A stretch of DNA of 64,000 bases from JAOUFP01 sp963801505 (GTDB lineage: Bacteria; Nitrospirota; Thermodesulfovibrionia; Thermodesulfovibrionales; UBA6898): assembly GCA_963801505.1 (NCBI GenBank), contig CAWDEY010000022.1, forward strand, positions 62,001 to 126,000. Reading direction: 5' to 3'. The notes under the pieces were generated by a model. The model did no database searches. It had not been told where the DNA came from and worked only from the letters and a program-made list of their open reading frames with translations. Both the position numbers and the translations under genes were made by a program. Below are positions 57,684-64,000 of the stretch, one piece after another (the first letter of the stretch is position 1; every line of letters starts with the position of its first letter).

Positions 57684-60600
57684 TTACTCTTTTTCCTCCT
57701 CTTTAAATTCAGTTTCCTCTGCCCGCAAAGGACAGATTTTTTCCTTAAAAAACTCATAATAGAGAAGAGGGACCGCAATCAGTGTCAGCGCTGTTGCGGC
57801 AACTGCTCCGAACATCATCGCTATCGCAAGCCCCTGGAATATCGGATCAAAAAGCATAACAAAAGAGCCTACCACCACAGCAGCAGCGGTCAAGGCTATA
57901 GGCCTGAAACGTACAGCCCCTGCCTTTATCAAAGCGTTTCTCAGGCCTCCGCAGTCACGCCATTCCATCTGTACAAAGTCTATGAGCAGGACCGAGTTCC
58001 TCACAATGATGCCTGCAAGTGCGATAAATCCAATCATCGATGTAGCGGTAAAGAACGCGCCGAATATCCAGTGCCCCGGGAGTATGCCCACGAGAGTCAA
58101 AGGGATTGGGGCCATAATGATCAGCGGGGTCACGAAATTCCTGAACCAGGCAACGACAAGGATATAGATCAGGACCAAAACAGCGGCAAAGGCGATCCCC
58201 AGGTCCCTGAAAACCTCATAGGTAATTTGCCACTCCCCGTCCCACTTCATGGAATAGGTATTTTCAAGCCATGGCTGAACTGAATAATACTGTTTGAGTT
58301 CATAGCCTTCGGCAAGCTTCAATTTTTTTATTGCGTCTTTCATTTTTAGAATCGCGTATACAGGACTCTCAGCGCCGCCTGCAACATCTCCGGTCACATA
58401 GACCACGCGTTTGAGGTTCTTATGATAAATCGTCTTGTCCTCTGTCCCTTCCCTGACCTTCACAAGCTCTGAAAGGGGCAGAAGCCTTCCGGATGCCGAA
58501 GGCACGGATATGTCCCCAAGCGATGAGGCACTTGACCTCATCTTAAGAGGCAACTGAAGATAGAGTTCAACAGGCTCTTTCTCCCTGTCAAGATGGACAA
58601 GGCCTGCCGACATTCCCCCGAGCGCTGTCCTCATACTCTGGGAGACAGCCTCGGTTGTTATGCCGTTTTGTGCGGCCTTTTCCCTGTCAACATCAAAGGT
58701 GAACTTTTTTTGATCATCCTCGACCTCCCAGTCAACATCCACAACACCCCCGGTATTTTCAAATATGCGTTTAACATCAGCCGCTATCTCTATCTGTCTC
58801 TTTTGGTCAGGCCCGTATATCTCAGCCACCAGGGTGCTCAGAACAGGAGGCCCGGGGGGGATCTCCGCCACCTTTACTTTAGCATGGTATTTGTCGGCGA
58901 TCCTCTTAAGTTCCGGCCTCATACGTTTGGCGATATCATGGCTCTGCGCCTTTCTACTTCCCTTGCCTACGAAATTGACCTGCAAATCAACTACATTGCT
59001 GCCGGAACGCAGGAAATAATGCCTTACAAGACCATTGAAATTATAGGGGGCTGCAGTCCCTGTATAAGTCTGATAGTCTGTAACCTCAGGCACGGTCTTT
59101 ATATAATCCCCCATCTCTCTTGCAAGCGCCGCGCTCTCTTCAAGGGTGACCCCTTCGGGCATATCCACTATGATCTGGACTTCACTTTTGTTGTCAAAGG
59201 GAAGCATCTTGAGCTTCACTCCCTTTAACGGAATGAGCAGGAGTGACATACCAAGCAACACCAGAACAATGGCAAGGGCCGCAACCCGCTTATTCTTATT
59301 ATCGATAAGCGGGCCCAGAATCTTTTCATAGAAGCCATAGAGTTTTCCATTTTCTTCATGTCCTGAAGGCTTCACATTTTTTAATACCTTATAGCTCATC
59401 CAGGGGCTCACAATAAAGGCTATAAGGAGCGAAAATATCATTGCAGCAGATGCGCCGACGGGAATAGGTCTCATGTACGGACCCATGAGTCCGGAAACAA
59501 AGGCCATCGGAAGCAAGGCCGCGATTACTGCAAAGGTGGCGAGAATGGTGGGATTGCCGACCTCATCGACAGCTAATACTGCAGTCAGGGGCTCTATCTT
59601 GTGCATCCTGAAATGCCTGTGGATATTTTCTACCACCACTATCGCGTCATCAACGAGGATACCTATTGAAAATATCAGCGCGAAGAGGGTCACCCTGTTG
59701 AGGGTATAGCCATAAAGGTAATTGATCAGCAGTGTAAGGGACAGTGTCACGGGCACAGCCACCGCAACTACAATAGATTCCCTCCAGCCAAGCGCGAGGG
59801 CTATCAGTATGATGACTGAGAGGGACGCAATTAATAAGTGTTCCAGAAGCTCGTTGGACTTTTCCTTTGCGGTTTCTCCGTAGTTTCTCGTTATAGTGAC
59901 TTCTACGTCCGAAGGTATAAGATTTCCCTTAAGGGCAGCTATCTTTTTTATCGCCTCATCAGCAACGATACTGGCGTTTGCCCCCTTCTTTTTTGAAAGC
60001 GTCAGTGTGACAGCCTCGTATTGGCCTGATTTAGAGTAGGCTGTTGAAATCCCCTTTTTTTCCGCCTCAGGCCCAAGCCCCATAAAGACATAATTCGAGG
60101 GCTCTTCAGGACCGTCTTTTATCTGAGCAACGTCCCGGAGATAGACAGGCTTTCCGTCCGATACCCCTATCACAAGAGCTCCTATCTCATCGGAATTCTT
60201 CAGAAAGGCACCAGTATCAACAAGGTATTCCCTGTTGCCCGAAGAAAACGCGCCTGAGGGTAAAATAAAGTTTGCCTTCTGGAGCGCGCCGATTATCTGA
60301 AACGATGAGGCGCTATAGGCCTTCAAACGGCCAGGGTCAAGGGATATCCTGACCTGCCTCTTCTGTCCGCCGATGACGCTTGTCTCTGAAACATCCTTGT
60401 CCTTTTTTACCTCTTCGCAGACTTCCTGGGCAACACGCCTCAACTCATAGCCGCTGTAACGGCTGCTCCAAAGCGTAAAGGTGGCAATGGGGACGTCGTC
60501 TATGGATTTTGCCTTTACCAGCGGCTGGGAAACACCTGAAGGGACCTTGTCATAATGAGACATCAGTTTGTTATACAGTTTTACGAGACTTGTCTCCATA

Positions 60601-60917
60601 TCTTCGCCGACGTAGAATCTGACGATAGTGAGGTTCATCCCAGGCTTAACTATTGAATAGACATATTCAACGCCTTTTATCTCCCAGAGGAACTTCTCAA
60701 TCGGCCTCGTAACACGTTCCTCCACCTCTTTGGCCGAGGCCCCGGGATACGAGACCATGACATCTATCATTGGAACAACGATCTGCGGCTCCTCTTCTCT
60801 GGGTGTCACTATAATCGCAAAAATACCGAGAAGAAGTGAGGCAAGCACTATCAGGGGAGTGAGCTTTGATTTTATAAATGCTTTCGCAATCTTTCCGGCT
60901 ATACCTATTCCGTTCAT
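57684..60917 (-). CDS. RND efflux pump, inner-membrane transporter (AcrB-like)
   Basis: A 1077-aa proton-driven exporter with twelve membrane segments and two large periplasmic loops. It starts MNGIGIAGKIAKAFIKSKLTPLIVLASLLLG and has the TM4 proton-relay aspartates in IFSIGILVDDAIVVVENIHRHF. The first loop shows ISYPGASAKEVEERVTRPIEKFLWEIKGV, typical of the family. The DD pair favours the HAE (drug) rather than HME (metal) group, but the regulator upstream suggests a toxic oxyanion or metalloid may be the signal. It works with the adjacent adaptor and TolC-type genes. Confidence 0.95.
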   Translation of the reverse strand: MNGIGIAGKIAKAFIKSKLTPLIVLASLLLGIFAIIVTPREEEPQIVVPMIDVMVSYPGASAKEVEERVTRPIEKFLWEIKGVEYVYSIVKPGMNLTIVRFYVGEDMETSLVKLYNKLMSHYDKVPSGVSQPLVKAKSIDDVPIATFTLWSSRYSGYELRRVAQEVCEEVKKDKDVSETSVIGGQKRQVRISLDPGRLKAYSASSFQIIGALQKANFILPSGAFSSGNREYLVDTGAFLKNSDEIGALVIGVSDGKPVYLRDVAQIKDGPEEPSNYVFMGLGPEAEKKGISTAYSKSGQYEAVTLTLSKKKGANASIVADEAIKKIAALKGNLIPSDVEVTITRNYGETAKEKSNELLEHLLIASLSVIILIALALGWRESIVVAVAVPVTLSLTLLINYLYGYTLNRVTLFALIFSIGILVDDAIVVVENIHRHFRMHKIEPLTAVLAVDEVGNPTILATFAVIAALLPMAFVSGLMGPYMRPIPVGASAAMIFSLLIAFIVSPWMSYKVLKNVKPSGHEENGKLYGFYEKILGPLIDNKNKRVAALAIVLVLLGMSLLLIPLKGVKLKMLPFDNKSEVQIIVDMPEGVTLEESAALAREMGDYIKTVPEVTDYQTYTGTAAPYNFNGLVRHYFLRSGSNVVDLQVNFVGKGSRKAQSHDIAKRMRPELKRIADKYHAKVKVAEIPPGPPVLSTLVAEIYGPDQKRQIEIAADVKRIFENTGGVVDVDWEVEDDQKKFTFDVDREKAAQNGITTEAVSQSMRTALGGMSAGLVHLDREKEPVELYLQLPLKMRSSASSLGDISVPSASGRLLPLSELVKVREGTEDKTIYHKNLKRVVYVTGDVAGGAESPVYAILKMKDAIKKLKLAEGYELKQYYSVQPWLENTYSMKWDGEWQITYEVFRDLGIAFAAVLVLIYILVVAWFRNFVTPLIIMAPIPLTLVGILPGHWIFGAFFTATSMIGFIALAGIIVRNSVLLIDFVQMEWRDCGGLRNALIKAGAVRFRPIALTAAAVVVGSFVMLFDPIFQGLAIAMMFGAVAATALTLIAVPLLYYEFFKEKICPLRAEETEFKEEEKE

Positions 60918-60959
60918 CCCTTGTCCTTTTATAAATCTTAGTTCAAACTTTACGACTTA

Positions 60960-61112
60960 GCGTCTGTGTATAGACAGCCTGAATCAGGGAAAAGGCTGAC
61001 ATTACCGCAAGCAAAGCGCGTCGGGAATCATTCTTTCCAGCCATCGGAAAGATTCCGGACAAGCCGGAATGACAAATTACCGGCAAAAATGTCAAGTTCA
61101 GACACAGACTCT
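60960..61112 (+). repeat. Miniature inverted-repeat element, family A copy 3
   Basis: Left end GCGTCTGTGTATAGA and right end GACACAGACTC are degraded versions of the copy 1 ends. The interior has GGAAAGATTCCGGACAAGCC and GGAATGACA, a common intergenic motif, in place of the copy 1 interior. It lies between the transporter and adaptor genes of the RND operon. Confidence 0.55.
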
Positions 61113-61118
61113 ACTTAG

Positions 61119-61174
61119 CATTTACTACTTACATTTACTACTTACTATTTACTACTTACTATTTACTGCTTACT
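61119..61174 (+). repeat. Short tandem repeat of TTTACTACTTAC units
   Basis: About four and a half imperfect 13-nt units (CATTTACTACTTA and CTATTTACTACTT) run from the repeat element into the last codons of the adaptor gene, where they read as ISKQ-stop on the minus strand. Such units may vary in number by slippage. Confidence 0.65.
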
Positions 61175-62236
61175 TATCATCCCGCCGTCAACGGCCTTTT
61201 CCACCCCATCGACAATCACGGCGTCGCCTGGATTCAGTCCTGAAAGTATCTCAATCCTGTCTCCATAAAGCTTCCCGACTCTAACCAGCCTGTAAGTAAT
61301 AACAGAATTCTTGTCGACCGTATAAACCCCGGTGAGTTGTCCTTTTTCTACAACCGCCTTTTTCGGGACAAGCAGTGACTGCTTCTTTCCCACTGGTATG
61401 GACACTCTGGCGTAATATCCGTTTTTCAGGTCTTTATCACTTATGGCAATCTTAACAAGAAAACTTCTGGTCATGGGATCTACGGAGGGAACAACCTCGG
61501 AGACTTTTCCGGCAAGCTCTCTGTTCAATGCGTCAATAAATACAGACACAGCCATACCTGCTTTCACCGTCCCCGAAAGTTTCTCGTCTGCATTGACTTC
61601 GACCCTGAAGGCTGAGTTGTCTTCCACTGTGAGCAGGGGCGCCCCGGGCACAGCCATACTTCCCACCTCTATCTTCTTTTCTGTGACAGCCCCTGAAGAC
61701 GGTGAGGTAATCCGGGTAAAACCATGATATACCCGAGCCTCTGCCAGCATGGCCTTGGCCCTTTCGTATTCGATATCCGTCATTTTTTTCCTGGTCTCGA
61801 TCTGGTCGAGTTCCTGTCCGGCAAGGGCCTTCTCATCATAGAGTTTTTTATAGCGCTGATAGGTGATGTCTGATAAAGACTGTTGCTGTTTCGCGCCTTC
61901 CAGCCCTTTTTCCGCTGCCTTCACCCTCTGTGCGACATCTCTGTCATCTATTGTCAGAAGGAGCTGGCCTGCTGAGACCCGGTCTCCTTCTTTTACCCTG
62001 AGAGACGTGACCGTCCCCATCATACGACTCGCTATTATACTGCTGGTCTTTGCCCTGACCGTACCTGTTGTCTCAAAGTATTCGTCAACCTCCGAAGACT
62101 TTAACACTTCAGATTTTATTCCTGTTACCTGTTCCCTTTTTACTTCATGGACGCCGGACTTTATCTTATCTCCGCAACCCGCCAGAACAATGCCAGCAAT
62201 AACTATTATAAATAGGGCGTATATGTTTCTTTTCAT
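61163..62236 (-). CDS. RND efflux adaptor lipoprotein (HlyD/AcrA family)
   Basis: A 357-aa periplasmic adaptor linking the pump to TolC. ATG 62236 (MKRNIYALFIIVIAGIVLAGC) has GAGGAGG upstream, and the lipobox LAGC places C21 as the lipid-modified residue. Barrel-sandwich hybrid segments are seen (TVTSLRVKEGDRVSAGQLLLTID...ITSPSSGAVTEKKIEVGSMAVPGAPLLTV) around a coiled hairpin, followed by a beta-barrel domain. The longer start at 62251 contains the ribosome-binding site. The end overlaps a tandem repeat. Confidence 0.93.
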   Translation of the reverse strand: MKRNIYALFIIVIAGIVLAGCGDKIKSGVHEVKREQVTGIKSEVLKSSEVDEYFETTGTVRAKTSSIIASRMMGTVTSLRVKEGDRVSAGQLLLTIDDRDVAQRVKAAEKGLEGAKQQQSLSDITYQRYKKLYDEKALAGQELDQIETRKKMTDIEYERAKAMLAEARVYHGFTRITSPSSGAVTEKKIEVGSMAVPGAPLLTVEDNSAFRVEVNADEKLSGTVKAGMAVSVFIDALNRELAGKVSEVVPSVDPMTRSFLVKIAISDKDLKNGYYARVSIPVGKKQSLLVPKKAVVEKGQLTGVYTVDKNSVITYRLVRVGKLYGDRIEILSGLNPGDAVIVDGVEKAVDGGMISKQ

Positions 62237-62247
62237 TTTCGTCCTCC

Positions 62248-63603
62248 TCACTTCTCTACCCCAAGGTCCTTTAGTATCGTCCCGCTCTGAAATCCGAGGT
62301 CCGCAACAGCTGTCAGATACGCCCCTTCCTTTTCAACAACATTTGCCCTTGAAGCATCGAGGTTTGTCTGAACGTCAAGCAGGTCGGCCATCGTCGAGAG
62401 ATCATTTTCGTATCTCTTCCTGACCAGCCTCCTGCCCTCCTCTGCTGAATTAAGAGCATGCTCCGCCAGTTCGAGTTTTTTCCTTTCTTCCCCGACCGTC
62501 AGGTACGCGTCATATATCCTGAAAGATATCTGTTTTTTCAGGCCTTCCAGATATTCACCAGCCTCTGCGATCTGATATTGCGCCTTTGAGCGTTCGTGTT
62601 CCCGCTTTGTCCCATCAAAAAGCTCCCATCTCAGAAATGCCGTCACCTGCCAGCTATTCCCCTCATCTGCAAAAGGACTGCGATGACTGTTCATCTGGTA
62701 AGCGCCGCCAATGCCTGCGGTCGGCAGATAACCTGCATTGGCCATCTTCAGGGCATTCTCAGCATTCTTGTATCGCGTTTCAAGACTTTTCAGGTCCTTT
62801 CTCGACAAGGCAGTTCCTGTATAGAATTCCAGTTCTCTGACATCAAGTCTTGGCCTCTCTTTATCCACATCAACGGCCTCTGTCAATCCCATCATCAAAC
62901 CAAGCGCCCTTTTGGCAACTGCGAGGTCCTTGCAGGCAGAGACATTTTTTGCTTCTGCGGATGACAATGCCACCTGCGCCCTCAGCATATCGGAATAAAG
63001 CCCGAGTCCGGCATTATATCGTGCCTCCGCGATCCTCAGATGTTCCTTTGCGTCCCCGATACCCTTCTCTGTAACTGCAACAAACTCCTTTGCGGTCTGT
63101 ATCCCGAGATAGGTTTTAAAAATATTCAGTGCGACTTCTTCTCTTTTTCTGCCGAAGTCATCGCCCTTTGCAGAGTATTCCTCCTTCGCCATATCAACAC
63201 CGATATAGGCCCCGGGCGCAAACACCGCCTGCTCAAAGGAAAAGCCCGTCTGAAAATCATTTATGGTCGCCGGGTGATTGAATGTGTCGGGAGCGCCCCC
63301 CAGGTCGGCAGTCGAAAACCTCTCCTGGTTGAGCTTTGCCATAAAGGCATAGGTAGGGTTGTTGGTCCTCATGAACCGCTCCTCAAATGCCAGCTTCGGC
63401 AGGAGGAAGCTCTTTGCTATACCTATGTCCTCCCTGTGTGCGGAAAGGGCCCTTTCGTTGGCCCTCAGTTCAGGGTTTCCTGACATAGCCTGTTCAATAG
63501 CCTCCCTGAGAGATAAGACCCTTTCCTGAGGTAACGCCTTCGCGGGCAGTAAAAGAAACAGGGAACACCAGATAATAAATACCTGTAAAAAATTGAGGAA
63601 CAT
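62248..63603 (-). CDS. TolC-family outer-membrane efflux protein
   Basis: A 451-aa outer-membrane channel with signal peptide (MFLNFLQVFIIWCSLFLLLPAKALP) and two OEP repeats. The first is LSLREAIEQAMSGNPELRANERAL and the second resumes after about 190 residues with LSRKDLKSLETRYKNAENALKMANAGYLPTAGI. ATG 63603 with GGGGTGG is preferred over a GTG at 63615. It is the first gene after the ArsR regulator on this strand and is followed within 12 nt by the adaptor gene, giving the order regulator-tolC-adaptor-pump. Confidence 0.93.
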   Translation of the reverse strand: MFLNFLQVFIIWCSLFLLLPAKALPQERVLSLREAIEQAMSGNPELRANERALSAHREDIGIAKSFLLPKLAFEERFMRTNNPTYAFMAKLNQERFSTADLGGAPDTFNHPATINDFQTGFSFEQAVFAPGAYIGVDMAKEEYSAKGDDFGRKREEVALNIFKTYLGIQTAKEFVAVTEKGIGDAKEHLRIAEARYNAGLGLYSDMLRAQVALSSAEAKNVSACKDLAVAKRALGLMMGLTEAVDVDKERPRLDVRELEFYTGTALSRKDLKSLETRYKNAENALKMANAGYLPTAGIGGAYQMNSHRSPFADEGNSWQVTAFLRWELFDGTKREHERSKAQYQIAEAGEYLEGLKKQISFRIYDAYLTVGEERKKLELAEHALNSAEEGRRLVRKRYENDLSTMADLLDVQTNLDASRANVVEKEGAYLTAVADLGFQSGTILKDLGVEK

Positions 63604-63617
63604 TTTTTTAGCCACCC

Positions 63618-64000
63618 CTAAACTTTCAATGCCTTACTACGGCTTATTGACCTACTATAATCAGAGAAAGTCTTCATATCGCACTTTCCAGTCTTTTTCT
63701 GAAACTCCTCGCAATCACGTAGTGACCTGAGGTCTTCTGATAAAATCCTATCACCTTTTAAGGTCTCCTTCAACAGCTCAATCAGTCTGCTGTTGAGAAC
63801 ATCCATCTTTTTCTTGATGGAATAAAAGACCAGCTTCCCTTCCTTACGTTCTGTCAGAAAACCTGCGTCACCAAGGAGCTTCAGGTTCCTCGATACAAGC
63901 GGCTGTGACACCCCCAAAACCCCCATGATCTGGCAGACGCACAATTCCCTTCTCATCAGGAGCATCAGTATCCTCAGTCGGGTATTGTCTGATAACAGTT
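63618..64000 (-). CDS. ArsR-family regulator with metalloid-type CVC motif, 5' end beyond the window
   Basis: The frame is open to the window edge (LLSDNTRLRILMLLMRRELCVCQIM at the start), so the N-terminus is missing. ELCVCQIM matches the ELCVCDL helix in which ArsR-type sensors bind As(III) or Sb(III) through the CxC cysteines. Then the recognition helix GVSQPLVSRNLKLLGDAG and the wing FLTERKEGKLVFYS. The C-terminal half is helical. Its stop lies 14 nt before the TolC-type start, so it probably represses the efflux operon and is released by a metalloid or metal; that is inference. Confidence 0.85.
   Translation of the reverse strand, partial: LLSDNTRLRILMLLMRRELCVCQIMGVLGVSQPLVSRNLKLLGDAGFLTERKEGKLVFYSIKKKMDVLNSRLIELLKETLKGDRILSEDLRSLRDCEEFQKKTGKCDMKTFSDYSRSISRSKALKV

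Overview
This 64 kb window looks like chromosome from a sulfur-metabolising, anaerobic to microaerophilic Gram-negative bacterium. Signal peptides, lipoproteins and an RND/TolC efflux system indicate two membranes. A sulfide:quinone oxidoreductase, several DsrE-superfamily proteins, TusA, rubrerythrin, a NifX-like protein and at least two apparent selenoproteins fit a Nitrospirota or Desulfobacterota-type lineage. That placement is inference from gene content, not phylogeny.

Region 1 (0-4 kb, minus strand) is a sulfide-oxidation operon: ArsR repressor, a DsrE protein with a TAA stop, a DsrE protein with in-frame TGA (probable selenocysteine), DsrF-like, DsrH-like, SQR, and a second ArsR. Its promoter carries a perfect inverted repeat across the -10 region. 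Region 2 (4-11 kb) holds a candidate rod-shaped small RNA with its own promoter, an S4 protein, a transglutaminase and two ABC exporters. Region 3 (11-17 kb) is a second sulfur/redox group: small proteins, TusA, a Cys-rich PAS-sigma54 activator, a CBS protein, an FmdB zinc ribbon, another DsrE protein, a NifX-like protein and its UPF0251 regulator.

Region 4 (17-21 kb) is a zinc exporter and an oxidative-stress group: CMD protein, rubrerythrin, a peroxiredoxin with TGA at the peroxidatic Cys, two zinc-ribbon proteins, and a Fur/PerR regulator with a PerR-box-like site on its own promoter. Region 5 (21-31.5 kb) is housekeeping: secG, tpiA, pth, rplY, prs, tRNA-Gln, ispE, a TPR protein, an M16 protease, pnp and rpsO. 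prs carries five single-base indels and rplY one, so sequence or assembly indels are likely here.

Region 6 (32-46 kb) has a secreted beta-propeller with a CxxCH haem motif, an FtsX-type ABC system with a TPR lipoprotein, mnmA, a two-component pair, rhomboid, aspS, an RluB-type synthase, a P-loop protein, a PIN/RHH toxin-antitoxin pair and a degraded ORF6N/phosphoesterase junction. Region 7 (46-57.5 kb) has an AddB/AddA-like nuclease-helicase pair with an HD protein, then a response regulator, phosphate-binding-like protein and sensor kinase. Region 8 (57.6-64 kb) is an RND efflux operon under an ArsR regulator with a CVC metal-site motif.

Several dispersed palindromic repeat families lie between genes. 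The most notable result is the pair of TGA-interrupted genes. In both, TGA replaces the catalytic Cys and is followed at bacterial SECIS distance by a hairpin; in the DsrE case the loop reads GGUCUG, like the loop of E. coli fdhF.
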